From Bacillota bacterium (GTDB taxonomy: Bacteria > Bacillota > Clostridia > Peptostreptococcales > Anaerovoracaceae), in NCBI GenBank assembly GCA_016293805.1, contig JAEDDI010000002.1, positions 39,995 through 103,994 of the forward strand: DNA of 64,000 nt, in the 5' to 3' direction. How positions within the stretch are numbered: position 1 is the stretch's first letter; each line of letters starts with the position of its first letter. A program made the position numbers and the translations under genes. Below, piece by piece: positions 23,557 through 33,800 of this stretch. The notes below the pieces were generated by a model that searched no databases, was not told the DNA's origin, and saw nothing but the letters and a program-made list of their open reading frames with translations.

Positions 23557-26316
23557 TCAGTTATTTTCCTGGTCCTTCAGCATACAGCAGTTCTTGTATT
23601 TCTTTCCCGATCCGCACGGACACATTTCATTTCTTCCTATCTTGACTTCAGTTCTTCTGTATGTCTCAGGTTTTCTGTTCTGGTTTCTGTCAGGAACCTT
23701 CGCCCCTGCAGGAGGAGCTGAAACACCGCCCATTGACGCAGCTTCCGCTTTCTTCTCACTGCCTGTACCGATGACATTTCTTCTCTCGGATCTTGTCTGC
23801 ACGGTTACGTTGTAGCAGAACTTGACTGTCTCTTCCTTAATCTCACCGATTAAATCTTCGAACATGTCAAATCCTTCATGAGCATATGCAGCGGCAGGAT
23901 CCTGTTGTCCAAGTCCCCGAAGCCCTATGCCTTCCTTGAGCTGGTCCATTGCATCTATATGATCCATCCACAGATTATCGACTACTCTCAGAAGAATCAT
24001 TCGTTCCACGTCACGCATTCTTTCTTCACCTATTTCGGCTTCTTTTTCTGCATACATGGCATCGAATTTCTCCATCACATCATCCATTAGTCTTTCCTGG
24101 GTCAGTGCCGGTTTTTCTTCTGCAGAATACTCAAGTCCTTCAAATCTGTCACAGATTCTTCTAAGCCCCTTGTTTATATCCTCTATGTTCCATTCACTGG
24201 CATGTTTTGATGATACTACAGTCTGCTCAACAATGCTTCCGCAGAGTTCTTCAGTCATATTGCGGATATACTCTCTGAGGTTCTCCCCTGTCAGAACCTT
24301 CTGGCGTTCTCCGTAGATTATTTCTCTCTGCTTGTTCATTACATTATCATACTGCAGAACGTATTTACGTATTCCGAAGTTCTTTCCTTCGACCTTCTTC
24401 TGCGCATTCTCGATTGACTTAGTCAGCATTCCCGATTCAATCGCCTCGTCATCTCCAACGCCCATCCTGTCTACAATTCCCTTCGCTCTTTCTCCTCCGA
24501 ACAGTCTCATAAGGTCGTCTTCAAGCGAAATGAAGAACTGTGTGCATCCCGGGTCTCCCTGTCTTCCCGATCGGCCTCTCAGCTGGTTGTCGATACGTCT
24601 TGATTCGTGTCTTTCGGTACCTATTATGCAAAGTCCGCCAAGTTCTCTGACTTTAGCCTGTTCGTCTTTTCTCTCTTCCCTGAATTTTGCAAGAAGTTCT
24701 GCATAGTGTTTTCTTGCAGCAAGGAGTTCTTTATCATCGGATTCCACGAAACTTGTTGCAAATGCAATAGCCTCGCTGTCATAGCCCTCCTTCGACATCT
24801 CTCTTCTGGCCTCGAAATCCGGATTTCCTCCAAGTATTATGTCTGTACCACGGCCGGCCATATTAGTCGCAATTGTGACCATGTTGAACCTGCCTGCCTC
24901 AGCAACTATTTCTGCTTCCTTTTCGTGCTGCTTTGCGTTCAGGACATTATGCTTAATCCCCCTCTTCTTAAGTTTCGAGGAAATGTATTCTGATTTTTCA
25001 ATCGATATTGTACCTACAAGAACAGGCTGCCCTGTCGCATGCACCTGTGCAATTCTGTCCACAATAGCATCAAACTTGCCTTTCTCTGTGGCATATATGG
25101 CATCCTGAAGATCCTGTCTTACAACCGGTTTGTTTGTAGGAATTTCCACAACATCCATGTTGTAGATTTCTCTGAATTCTTCTTCTTCAGTCTTTGCAGT
25201 ACCTGTCATTCCTGCAAGTTTCTGATACATTCTGAAATAGTTCTGGATAGTAACTGTCGCCAGAGTCTTGGACTCCGAACGTACAAGAAGGCCTTCCTTT
25301 GCTTCGATGGCCTGATGAAGTCCGTTGGAGTATCTTCTTCCGAACATAAGTCTTCCTGTGAATTCATCGACGATTACAATTTCACCATCTTTAATGATAT
25401 AGTCTATATCCTTGTGCATAAGGGCTCTTGCACGCAGCGCAGCCATCACATGGTGATTGATTTCCATATGCTCAGGATCCGAGAAGTTGTCAAGACCGAA
25501 TGCCTTTTCACACTTGGTCACACCTGCATCTGTGAGTGCGACTGTCTTGTCCTTCTCGTCTGTTGTGAAGTCATCGTCTGCTCTGAGTGTCTTTACAAAG
25601 TCATCTGCCTGCCTGTAAAGATCTGTCGATTTATCCCCCTGTCCGGATATGATGAGCGGAGTTCTCGCCTCATCTATAAGGATAGAGTCGACTTCGTCTA
25701 TGATTGCATAATTCAAAGGTCTCTGCATCATATTCTCTTCGTATGAAACCATATTGTCGCGAAGATAGTCGAAACCGAACTCGTTGTTTGTTCCGTATGT
25801 TATATCAGCCTGATAAGCGGCTTTTCTGTCCTTTGTTGAAACACCGTGAACAACGCATCCTACTGTCAGCCCCAGGAATGTATACAGTTTCCCCATCCAT
25901 TCCATGTCTCGCTTTGCAAGATAGTCATTGACTGTTACAACATGAACGCCCTTCCCCTCAAGCGCATTCAGATAAACCGGCAGTGTTGCAACAAGTGTCT
26001 TACCTTCACCGGTCTTCATTTCAGCTATTCTGCCTTCATGAAGAACGATTCCGCCAATGAGCTGAACTCTGAAGTGCTTCATACCCAGGCTTCGAACAGC
26101 GCCTTCACGGCAGACTGCAAATGCCTCCACAAGAATATCATCGAGTGTCTCTCCATTTTTGAGACGTTCTCTGAATTCCTGCGTCTTTGCACGAAGTTCT
26201 TCATTGCTCAGAGCCTGCATCTTTTCATCAAGCTCCTCAATCTTATCTACGGTCCTGCCTATCTTTTTGATTTCTTTGGCATTCAGATCACCGAAGATTT
26301 TCTCCATAAATCCCAT
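23557..26316 (-). CDS. secA: Preprotein translocase ATPase SecA
   Basis: SecA drives secretory proteins through SecYEG. The 919-residue protein has Walker [21 protein letters not shown], the DEAD-type box [20 protein letters not shown], the preprotein cross-linking domain, motif [15 protein letters not shown], and [22 protein letters not shown]-terminal zinc-binding SecB-interaction tail ([13 protein letters not shown]) is present. AGGAGG precedes the ATG. It lies 12 nt after the CorC-like gene and is probably co-transcribed with it. Confidence 0.98.
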   Translation of the reverse strand: MGFMEKIFGDLNAKEIKKIGRTVDKIEELDEKMQALSNEELRAKTQEFRERLKNGETLDDILVEAFAVCREGAVRSLGMKHFRVQLIGGIVLHEGRIAEMKTGEGKTLVATLPVYLNALEGKGVHVVTVNDYLAKRDMEWMGKLYTFLGLTVGCVVHGVSTKDRKAAYQADITYGTNNEFGFDYLRDNMVSYEENMMQRPLNYAIIDEVDSILIDEARTPLIISGQGDKSTDLYRQADDFVKTLRADDDFTTDEKDKTVALTDAGVTKCEKAFGLDNFSDPEHMEINHHVMAALRARALMHKDIDYIIKDGEIVIVDEFTGRLMFGRRYSNGLHQAIEAKEGLLVRSESKTLATVTIQNYFRMYQKLAGMTGTAKTEEEEFREIYNMDVVEIPTNKPVVRQDLQDAIYATEKGKFDAIVDRIAQVHATGQPVLVGTISIEKSEYISSKLKKRGIKHNVLNAKQHEKEAEIVAEAGRFNMVTIATNMAGRGTDIILGGNPDFEARREMSKEGYDSEAIAFATSFVESDDKELLAARKHYAELLAKFREERKDEQAKVRELGGLCIIGTERHESRRIDNQLRGRSGRQGDPGCTQFFISLEDDLMRLFGGERAKGIVDRMGVGDDEAIESGMLTKSIENAQKKVEGKNFGIRKYVLQYDNVMNKQREIIYGERQKVLTGENLREYIRNMTEELCGSIVEQTVVSSKHASEWNIEDINKGLRRICDRFEGLEYSAEEKPALTQERLMDDVMEKFDAMYAEKEAEIGEERMRDVERMILLRVVDNLWMDHIDAMDQLKEGIGLRGLGQQDPAAAYAHEGFDMFEDLIGEIKEETVKFCYNVTVQTRSERRNVIGTGSEKKAEAASMGGVSAPPAGAKVPDRNQNRKPETYRRTEVKIGRNEMCPCGSGKKYKNCCMLKDQENN

Positions 26317-26328
26317 AACTTTTTCCTC

Positions 26329-27597
26329 CTATTCATCTGTTTCAGGCAGTGTCTCTACAGTCAGATTGATTTCAAGTGCTTTCCTTTCGTCTGCCTTTGT
26401 AACCTTTGCCCTGAACAGTTTATTATCGCATTCATATTCAAAACTGTCACCTGCGTCAGGGAGCTTGTTCAGCTCTCTAACAACCCATCCGTTTACAGTA
26501 TTTGCATCTGTCTTGTCCTCAACATCAAAGAAATCGAACAGCTTGTCGATGTCTGTATTTGCCTTGACTCTGTAGCTGCCGTCATAAAGCGGCATTATCT
26601 CCTGAGATATTACAGTATCATGTTCATCATAGATTTCACCGACGAGTTCTTCTATAATATCCTCCATTGTGACTATTCCTGCCATCCCGCCGTACTCATC
26701 GATTATAACCGCCATGTGTGTCTTCTCGGTCTGGAGTTTTTTCAGCAGCACAGGAATCTTCATTGTCTCAGGTGCAAAAACAACAGGCGCTACATATTCA
26801 CTTATCTCTGCGTGTCTTCCGTAAACATAATTATGGAAGTCTTTCTGGTTGAGAACGCCAAGTATGTTGTCTATTTCATCATCATAGACAGGAAGCCTTG
26901 AAAATCCGCTGTCTCTGAAAGTCTTGAGTATATCGTCCTTATTCTCATGAACATCTATTGCCATCACGTCAACTCTGGGCGTGAGAACATCCCATGCTTC
27001 AAGATCGTTGAATTCAATCGCATTCTGGATGAGTTCCGAGCGTTCCTCGTCGAATTCACCTTCTGTTTCAGCCTCCTCAACCATTGTGAGAAGTTCCTCC
27101 TCTGTAACGCCCTTGTCCTTGTCGATTTTAAAAATGAGACTGACCAGTCTCTTCCATGCCGAAAACAATATATTCAGCGGCTTGAATACGACCATCAGAA
27201 TCTTTATTACCGGAGCCGATACCATTGAAAATGACTCCGGAGCCTCCTTAGCAAGACTCTTAGGGGTTATTTCTCCGAAAATTAGAACGGCAACTGTTGT
27301 CACGACTGTGGCCACAGTTGGACCCAGACTTCCAAAAATCTCCACAAACAGAAGAGTCGCTATTACTGTTGTAAGTATATTGACTATGTTATTCCCGATT
27401 AGAATTGTCGTCAGTAGTGTATCATAGTTATCGCTCAGTTCCAGAACGCGCCGCGCGCGTCTGCTTCCATCCGATGCCATGTTCTTGATTCTGATTCTGT
27501 TAAGCGATGTAAACGCTGTCTCTGTTGCGGAAAAATACCCCGACAGGAATATGAGAACAGCAATCGCCACTATATATCCTATTATTCTGCTTGTCAA
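26329..27597 (-). CDS. HlyC/CorC family membrane protein (DUF21-CBS-CorC)
   Basis: The 422-residue protein has a DUF21/CNNM membrane domain with about four helices (FLSGYFSATETAFTSLNRIRIK, IFGEITPKSLAKEAPE), then a CBS pair (VLTPRVDVMAID, FSRLPVYDDEIDNILGVLNQKD, MAVIIDEYGGMAGIVTMEDI) and a C-terminal CorC_HlyC domain. Relatives take part in Mg2+ homeostasis. I place the start at a TTG at 27597 because GGAGG lies five bases upstream and no ATG fits; a GTG at 27645 lies upstream of the -10 box and would not be transcribed. Confidence 0.88.
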   Translation of the reverse strand: MTSRIIGYIVAIAVLIFLSGYFSATETAFTSLNRIRIKNMASDGSRRARRVLELSDNYDTLLTTILIGNNIVNILTTVIATLLFVEIFGSLGPTVATVVTTVAVLIFGEITPKSLAKEAPESFSMVSAPVIKILMVVFKPLNILFSAWKRLVSLIFKIDKDKGVTEEELLTMVEEAETEGEFDEERSELIQNAIEFNDLEAWDVLTPRVDVMAIDVHENKDDILKTFRDSGFSRLPVYDDEIDNILGVLNQKDFHNYVYGRHAEISEYVAPVVFAPETMKIPVLLKKLQTEKTHMAVIIDEYGGMAGIVTMEDIIEELVGEIYDEHDTVISQEIMPLYDGSYRVKANTDIDKLFDFFDVEDKTDANTVNGWVVRELNKLPDAGDSFEYECDNKLFRAKVTKADERKALEINLTVETLPETDE

Positions 27598-27628
27598 ATT
27601 TTCCTCCGAACATACGTAATTCAGATTA

Positions 27629-27656
27629 ATTATACCAAATGACACACCTATTTCAA
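27629..27656 (-). promoter_or_regulatory. Promoter of the CorC-secA operon
   Basis: On the minus strand TTGAAA (27656-27651) and TATAAT (27634-27629) are separated by 16 nt. The transcript would begin near 27622, upstream of the TTG start codon. Confidence 0.7.
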
Positions 27657-27670
27657 GAAAAAGGAGTGCA

Positions 27671-27696
27671 AAATAACTGCCTAAAGGCAGCTATTT
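27671..27696 (-). terminator. Terminator after the methionine operon
   Basis: On the minus strand AAATAGCTGCC-TTTA-GGCAGTTATTT forms a strong hairpin with a T-rich tail, after the last gene of the metY-metA-yczE run. Confidence 0.7.
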
Positions 27697-27713
27697 CAAC
27701 AAAATACCATAAT

Positions 27714-28370
27714 TCATTTAACGACATGAGCTCTTATCCTCTGATATATGCGCTCAAATACCTTGATGATACATCCCACAGCAACTGCTGCGAATATACT
27801 TCCCTCTCTTACACCTTCAAGCCTTCCCAGACCTGCAAGACATATTACTGCAGCCGCGGCTATCATAATGACATCTGCAGCTATCTTAATATTCGCATAT
27901 TTCTTTCCTGTAACAGTGGCTATGGCTCTGTTCAGAGCCTCTCCCGGAAGCATGGCAACTCCGCCTCTGAACTGAAGCCAGATGCCGAATCCGAGAACCA
28001 CGCAGGAGATGAGCATGTACAATACCTGGTCAAGGTATGTGTCGACAGAAAGATTCCTTATGACATACACCCACATGTCAGTAAGGTATCCGTAGGCAAA
28101 AGCAAGGACAGTCTGTATTCCAATTTCAAGTTTGCTGCACTTTCCGCGAAGAATAATCACCTGGGCCGTAATCTGCATAATGCTCAGCACATTCAGCCAT
28201 GTTCCAAACGACAGACACGTCAAAAGGAGCGAAACAGAATACGGAACAGAAGCAACCGGTGTTGTCCCAAGACCTGCCTTTGTTGAGAAGGCAACACCCA
28301 GAGCAGCTATGGCAAGACCGGTCAGGAATACAAGATATCTTCGAATCAGATTGTCTTTTCTTTCTTCCAT
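27714..28370 (-). CDS. YczE/YitT-like integral membrane protein
   Basis: The 218-residue protein has about five to six membrane helices and the YczE-type signature FSTKAGLGTTPVASVPYSVS near the N-terminus, plus GVAMLPGEALNRAIATVTGK and IKIAADVIMIAAAAVICLAG. The biochemical function of the family is not established. The ATG at 28370 is chosen because GGAAGGA lies just upstream; an earlier codon at 28388 abuts the metA stop. As the third gene behind the Met-controlled leader it may have a transport role linked to methionine or sulfur compounds, but this is inference from context. Confidence 0.75.
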   Translation of the reverse strand: MEERKDNLIRRYLVFLTGLAIAALGVAFSTKAGLGTTPVASVPYSVSLLLTCLSFGTWLNVLSIMQITAQVIILRGKCSKLEIGIQTVLAFAYGYLTDMWVYVIRNLSVDTYLDQVLYMLISCVVLGFGIWLQFRGGVAMLPGEALNRAIATVTGKKYANIKIAADVIMIAAAAVICLAGLGRLEGVREGSIFAAVAVGCIIKVFERIYQRIRAHVVK

Positions 28371-28388
28371 ATATCCTTCCGGAAACAA

Positions 28389-29315
28389 TTAAAACACCGG
28401 TGTAATACTGTTTATTTCATAAGGTGTGCTCTGGTACACGATGTAGTTGAGCCAGTTCTGGTATATCAGGTTCGCATGAGACCTCCATGTAACCACCGGT
28501 TCTTTTGTGTCATCATCATCCGGGAAATAGTTTTTCGGAACCTTTATATCCAGCCCGAGAGCCTTGTCTCTGAAGTATTCATTGGCAAGTGTCTCTCCGT
28601 CATACTCGGAGTGTCCCATCACGAACACCTGTCTTCCTCTATCTGTCATGCATACATAAACCCCCGCTTCTTCAGATGAGGCAAGTATTTTGAGTTTTTT
28701 GCAGTTCTCTATATCTTTTCTGTCAACAGTGGTGTTTCTCGAGTGGGGAACCATAAATCTGTCATCAAATCCTCTCATGAGTATTGATTTCTTCCTGTCG
28801 CACTTATGCTCAAAAACTCCGAACATCTTTTCAGGAAGCGTCACCTTGGGAATTCCAAAATGGTAGTATAGGCCTGCCTGTGCGCCCCAGCAGATATGAA
28901 AAGTGCTGTACACATGGGTTCTTGACCACTCCATTATTGCACACAATTCCTTCCAGTATTCAACTTCCTCAAATTCGAGAAGTTCAACAGGAGCCCCCGT
29001 TATTATCATACCGTCAAAGAATCTGTCTTTTACGTCATCAAAAGTCGAATAGAATTTAAGCATGTGATCCCTTGAAACATTCTTCGCCTCATGGGTTTTC
29101 ATCTGCATGAGTTCTAGTTCCACCTGAAGCGGAGTATTGCCCAGAACTCTTGCAAGCTGAGTTTCTGTTGCAATTTTTGTCGGCATCAGATTGAGCACAA
29201 GAATCTCAAGCGGACGGATTTCCTGTGAACCCGCTCTGCTGTTATCCATTACAAAAATATTCTCTTCTGTCAGCGTTTTGGTTGCCGGCAGTTTATCCGG
29301 AATAATTATCGGCAT
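28389..29315 (-). CDS. metAA: Homoserine O-acetyltransferase (MetA family)
   Basis: MetA activates homoserine for methionine synthesis. The 308-residue protein has [20 protein letters not shown], the catalytic cysteine in [16 protein letters not shown] and the catalytic histidine/glutamate region [16 protein letters not shown]. In the acyl-CoA pocket the sequence reads [16 protein letters not shown]. The glutamate there is found in acetyl-CoA-specific MetA (for example Bacillus cereus), whereas succinyl-specific enzymes have glycine. Acetyl specificity also fits the upstream O-acetylhomoserine sulfhydrylase, 25 nt away. Confidence 0.93.
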   Translation of the reverse strand: MPIIIPDKLPATKTLTEENIFVMDNSRAGSQEIRPLEILVLNLMPTKIATETQLARVLGNTPLQVELELMQMKTHEAKNVSRDHMLKFYSTFDDVKDRFFDGMIITGAPVELLEFEEVEYWKELCAIMEWSRTHVYSTFHICWGAQAGLYYHFGIPKVTLPEKMFGVFEHKCDRKKSILMRGFDDRFMVPHSRNTTVDRKDIENCKKLKILASSEEAGVYVCMTDRGRQVFVMGHSEYDGETLANEYFRDKALGLDIKVPKNYFPDDDDTKEPVVTWRSHANLIYQNWLNYIVYQSTPYEINSITPVF

Positions 29316-29340
29316 ATACTTTCATCCCTTCCTAAATAGT

Positions 29341-30615
29341 TTATTCCAATGCCTGTGCGATATCTGCAATCAGGTCTTCAGCGTCCTCAAGACCGCATGA
29401 AAGTCGTACAAGATCAGGGCCGACTCCCGCAGCCACAAGCTCTTCATCATTCATCTGACGATGTGTTGAGCTTGCAGGATGAAGGCAGCATGTTCTCGCA
29501 TCGGCAACATGTGTCTCAATTGCAGCAATTCTTAGTTTGGCCATGAATTCTTCAGCTGCCGCTCTTCCTCCCTTTACTCCAAAACTTACTACTCCGCATG
29601 AACCTTCCGGAAGATACTTCTGTGCAAGCTCATAGTTTTCATCCCCTTCAAGACCGCAGTATTTGACCCATGCAATGCGGTCATGTCCTTCAAGGAATCT
29701 TGCAACAGCAAGACCATTGTCCGCATGTCTCCTCATTCTTACATGAAGGCTTTCAAGTCCCAGATTAAGCAGATATGCGTTCTGAGGGGACTGGATTGAA
29801 CCGAAATCTCTCATCAGCTGTACTGTCGCCTTGGTAATATATGCTCCTTCTTTTCCGAATCTTTCTGCATATGTTACTCCATGATAACTATCATCAGGTT
29901 CACACAGCCCCGGATACTTGTCAGCATGACTTAGCCAGTCGAATCTTCCTGAATCAACTATGCATCCGCCGACTCCCGCGCCGTGTCCGTCCATGTACTT
30001 TGTTGTAGAGTGAGTAACGATATCCGCACCCCATTCAAACGGTCTGCAGTGAACAGGTGTTGCAAATGTATTATCGATTATAAGGGGGACTCCGTGTCTG
30101 TGGGCAGCATCAGCAAACCTTTCGATATCAAGCACTGTAAGTGCAGGGTTTGCAATCGTCTCACCAAAGACTGCCTTTGTGTTCGGTCTGAATGCAGCAT
30201 CAAGCTCCTCATCTGTGGCATGTGGAGAAACAAATGTGAATTCAATTCCCATTTTCTTCATTGTTACAGCGAAAAGATTGTATGTTCCGCCGTAGATTGT
30301 TGATGATGAGATGATGTGATCCCCGCATGAAGCGATATTGAACACAGCATAAAAATTCGCAGCCTGACCTGAAGATGTCAGCATTGCAGCCGTACCTCCT
30401 TCAAGCGATGCAATCTTGGCTGCCACATAATCGTTTGTTGGGTTCTGAAGCCTTGTATAGAAATACCCTGATGCTTCAAGATCAAACAGTTTACCCATCT
30501 CCTGGCTTGTACTGTATTTAAAAGTAGTGCTCTGTATAATCGGAATCTGTCTTGGTTCTCCGTTGCCCGGAGTATACCCGTCCTGAACACATTTTGTTCC
30601 TATTCCTTTATTCAT
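29341..30615 (-). CDS. metY: O-acetylhomoserine sulfhydrylase
   Basis: This 424-residue enzyme of the Cys/Met-metabolism PLP family makes homocysteine from O-acetylhomoserine and sulfide. Motifs include PIIQSTTFKYST, RLQNPTNDYVAAKIASLEGG, MLTSSGQAANFYAVFNIA, the PLP-lysine segment ADIVTHSTTKYMDGHGAGVG, and RLSCGLEDAEDLIADI. The length is right for MetY rather than the shorter MetB/MetC. It is the first gene of metY-metA-yczE, starting 15 nt after a terminator-type hairpin that is part of a Met leader-peptide attenuator. AGGAGG precedes the ATG. Confidence 0.95.
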   Translation of the reverse strand: MNKGIGTKCVQDGYTPGNGEPRQIPIIQSTTFKYSTSQEMGKLFDLEASGYFYTRLQNPTNDYVAAKIASLEGGTAAMLTSSGQAANFYAVFNIASCGDHIISSSTIYGGTYNLFAVTMKKMGIEFTFVSPHATDEELDAAFRPNTKAVFGETIANPALTVLDIERFADAAHRHGVPLIIDNTFATPVHCRPFEWGADIVTHSTTKYMDGHGAGVGGCIVDSGRFDWLSHADKYPGLCEPDDSYHGVTYAERFGKEGAYITKATVQLMRDFGSIQSPQNAYLLNLGLESLHVRMRRHADNGLAVARFLEGHDRIAWVKYCGLEGDENYELAQKYLPEGSCGVVSFGVKGGRAAAEEFMAKLRIAAIETHVADARTCCLHPASSTHRQMNDEELVAAGVGPDLVRLSCGLEDAEDLIADIAQALE

Positions 30616-30629
30616 ATATATTTCCTCCT

Positions 30630-30668
30630 AAAAAAATTAAGGCGACCTGGTCACGCCAAAATCGCCTT
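30630..30668 (-). terminator. Attenuator terminator before metY
   Basis: On the minus strand AAGGCGA (30668-30662) pairs with TCGCCTT (30645-30639), followed by AA and seven T. Inner TGG/CCA pairs extend the stem. The 5' arm overlaps the arm used by the competing upstream hairpin. Confidence 0.85.
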
Positions 30669-30704
30669 TAGTAATCTTAACAGTTTAAGATTAAACCAAA
30701 GGCG
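30663..30704 (-). promoter_or_regulatory. Antiterminator hairpin of the metY leader
   Basis: CGCCTTT (30704-30698, within the leader-peptide codons Thr-Pro-Leu) pairs perfectly with AAAGGCG (30669-30663). Inside it TAATCTTAA (30693-30685) pairs with TTAAGATTA (30680-30672) around loop ACTG. Forming it removes the 5' arm of the terminator, so the two structures exclude each other. Confidence 0.8.
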
Positions 30705-30756
30705 TGCTGCACATCATCATAGTCATATTAAATTTTCCAAATGATGAAAAACGCAT
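30691..30756 (-). CDS. Methionine-rich leader peptide of metY
   Basis: A 21-codon reading frame, MRFSSFGKFNMTMMMCSTPLV, starts at an ATG with GGAGGAAGG directly upstream, about 32 nt into the transcript. Codons 11-15 are Met-Thr-Met-Met-Met, followed by Cys. The last codons overlap the left arm of the antiterminator. A ribosome waiting for Met-tRNA at the Met cluster would leave that arm free and allow antitermination. A ribosome reaching the stop codon would cover it and let the terminator form. This is the classic arrangement of a ribosome-mediated attenuator; it is an inference from sequence, not tested. Confidence 0.82.
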   Translation of the reverse strand: MRFSSFGKFNMTMMMCSTPLV

Positions 30757-30794
30757 GTCCTTCCTCCAGTATTCACATAGCTATATCAAGATTA

Positions 30795-30823
30795 ATTGTA
30801 TTCTTCCTACATATTTTTGTCAA
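30795..30823 (-). promoter_or_regulatory. Promoter of the metY operon
   Basis: On the minus strand a consensus TTGACA (30823-30818) and TACAAT (30800-30795) are separated by 17 nt. Transcription would start near 30788. Confidence 0.8.
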
Positions 30824-30881
30824 CAAAAACATCAAAAACAACAAAAGGAGACGGAAAATGGTAAATTCCGCCTCCAGAATG

Positions 30882-33800
30882 TCAGTCTTCTTTTCTCATT
30901 TCAGCAACAGCAATGAATATGAGCAGAATCATCATAAGAGCAAACAGTGCCGGCCATTTGAAAACAGATATATCTATTCCTGTCTTCACATGTGCTGATA
31001 CTCCCTGGGGCACAGCTCCCTTAACAGATATGCTCTGTTTCTCATCATTGATATCATGATGCGCTGCAACCTTGTATCTGTTATCTATATACAGTGTTTC
31101 AAACACAACAAACTCTCTGCCTCTCATTCTGTCTTCATCGAACGGAAACTCAACCGTCACCTCACCGTCTGACTCTTCCGGTATGAAGAAACAATATCCC
31201 TTCACCTTCTGCCCATCTATAAGAAACGGTTTTCCCGAAGCCTTGTCCATCAGAGTTCCCCATACACAGTATTCTCTTCCCGGTATAAGATTAGTGTAGC
31301 TTACTCTGTCTGTTATCTTTCCTCTCTCAAAGCCGGCACTTGTCTTTATCATCGGAAGTCTCACTGTCTGCTCGGCACACGAAATGTCCTCATGCGATGC
31401 AATAAGAACGCCATCACAGTAAATTCTTTCAAATACTGCTACACTTCTGCCCTCTAAACCTTCTGCATCCATATCAAAGGTTATTTCAATGCTGCCTGAT
31501 GATTCTTCAGCAGTAAATGTCTTCTCCGACCAGGTTCCATAGATTTCTTTTCCTGTTTTGCAGTCATGAAGTTCTCCCTTCACTGTGTACTCTCTTCCCT
31601 TTTCAAGTCCGCTGTACAACACATTGTCACGAACTGTGAGCCTGCCGGCGAATGCTATCTTCTCCCCTGTAAGCGCATCCGATGCAGATGTACCTATTTC
31701 AGGAAAGGATACAGTCTGCATTGCGTCACCACTGTCAGTATGTGACGCTATAAGTCTGCCGTCCAGATAGATTCTCTCAAAGATAACAGCTTCTCTGCCC
31801 TTCATATCTTCCGCGTCGAATGTATATTCAATTTCAACGCTGCCCGATGCATCTGCAGTAAATGCTTTTTTCGCAGAGGCAAGAACCCTGCCGCAGTCTT
31901 TATCAATAACCTCTCCTTCTGCAGTATACGTTCTGCCCGCATCAAACCCCGAATAGGTGATAACATCCGTTACCGTAACACTTCCTGATGCATACGCTGT
32001 TCTGTTGCCCGGATGAATATAGTATGCGGAAGTTCTGATCTCAGGCGCAGTTGACGGTGTAACAGGTATATCTTTTCGTCTGTTGACAACAGGTTTCACA
32101 TCAGGACCGTCGCCTGCATTAATAAGTACCGGGACTGCATCAGATCCTGTGCTCTGTCTTTCCAGCACCTGGGTTTTGCTGCTCCTTACTTCGCATTCTG
32201 CTCCTCCTGCTTCACCTTTCGGACTTACATATTCATCCAGTGTATAATACGATGACATTTCAAGAATTCCATCTTCTGAAAAATCAAAAACTGTATATGC
32301 TCCGTCCTGCAATGTGATTTTTTCTCCGCCTTTTATCTTCCTGCCGGCTGTTTCAAGGAAGTAACTGTCTTCTTCTCTTGATATGACTGCTGTAATCGTC
32401 CTTTCCTCAGAAAGTTCCAGTTTCACTTCAGTCATTTTATCATCCCCGGCAGATGCTTTAAGTGAAGCACTGCAGTAATATCCTGAAGATTTAGGCGCAT
32501 ATGAAATTCTTCTGCCGTCAAACTGACCCTCAAATCCATAGTCTGAAACAGAAACATTCAGAGTTTTCCCTCCCGGCATTGTGATTTTTCTGTTTCCTTC
32601 TATTACAGTTGTCACAACTGCAGCATCAGCATATCGTTTCACGGTAATTTCCTCATCTGCAAACTCACGGTCAAGATCTGTACCCTCAAATGAAGGCATC
32701 GGATATCTGTCTGACACTCTGAATGTCAGTACAGCCTTTCCCTTCTCCTTCATGTATAGACTGCCATCTATTCCGTCTTTTTCAGAATATATTCTGACAG
32801 CTCCTTCAGGCCTGTCTTCTTCTCCTGCCCTGAACCAGAACTTTTCATCAGAAAGTTCATATCCTGTGCCTGCTGTTATCTCAGAAACATAGTATATTCC
32901 TTCAGGAAGTCTGTATTTTTCAGATGTATTTCCGTTCTTGTCAAATGAAATCACACCGACAAGACTTCCTTCCTTCGCATTCTTCAGTTTTTCTCCCGTA
33001 TATATACCAAACACAGCACTGCTTCCCGGCATGAAACTGCCGCTGTTTTCGAACACTTTTTTCATATCTATCTGAACATCGCAGTACCTGTTTCTGAATA
33101 CCGCATTCTTCCATACAAGAGGTGTATGCATATTCACATATGACAGCGTAATTTCCTGTGACTTTTCCTCCGGTACGTATCCGGCAGGACTTTCCAGTTC
33201 CCTTACAATATATGTTCCAAGCGGCAGAGGTTCCGATACAGCTCTTCCGTCATCTCCGGAGGTTATAACTGATACCAGATCAGATACGGCATACCTCTGG
33301 GTTCTGTAAATATTTGAAACTTCAATCACTCCAGAATTCACGCCTTCATCTGTCGTTATCTGATAGATATCCGCTCTGTACCCATCTCCGTATACCACAC
33401 TGCACGGTGCATCACTCCCGTTTTTTGTCAGTATCTCTATTGTGTAATATACGTCCTTGTCTGCTTCTCCTCTGTGCTGATATGACCTTACGATGAGGTT
33501 ATCACTTTCATACGCTGTATGTTTTCTTCTGTCAGATGACAGTTTTGAATACCAGTCGAGTATATGCTCTTCTATATTCCCCTCTCCATCTATCCTCGAT
33601 GCTCTTATCTGGGGTGTTACAATATCATAATCGGCAGAAACAGCGTCAAGAGGTACAGTAACCAGCGCTTTTGTCCATTCTCCCATTGTTGATATTTCTG
33701 TTTTCACACCGTCTTCACCCTTAAGGTATACAGGCACTTCCCTTTCTTCGGATATGAAAACATCTTTTCCGTCTTTCCTTTCATGAACATAGCCTGCACC

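Noticed and set aside
25846..26901. A 351-codon plus-strand reading frame antisense to secA and the CorC-like gene
   Set aside because: It is the mirror of two well-supported genes, has a cysteine- and phenylalanine-rich composition typical of a shadow frame, and lacks a ribosome-binding site.
27598..27645. GTG start 16 codons upstream for the CorC-like gene
   Set aside because: This codon lies between the -35 and -10 boxes, so it is not in the transcript; the TTG at 27597 has a well-placed GGAGG.
30630..30790. SAM riboswitch or T-box in front of metY
   Set aside because: Neither the S-box core nor a GGTGGNACCGCG T-box was found; the leader peptide with competing hairpins explains the region better.
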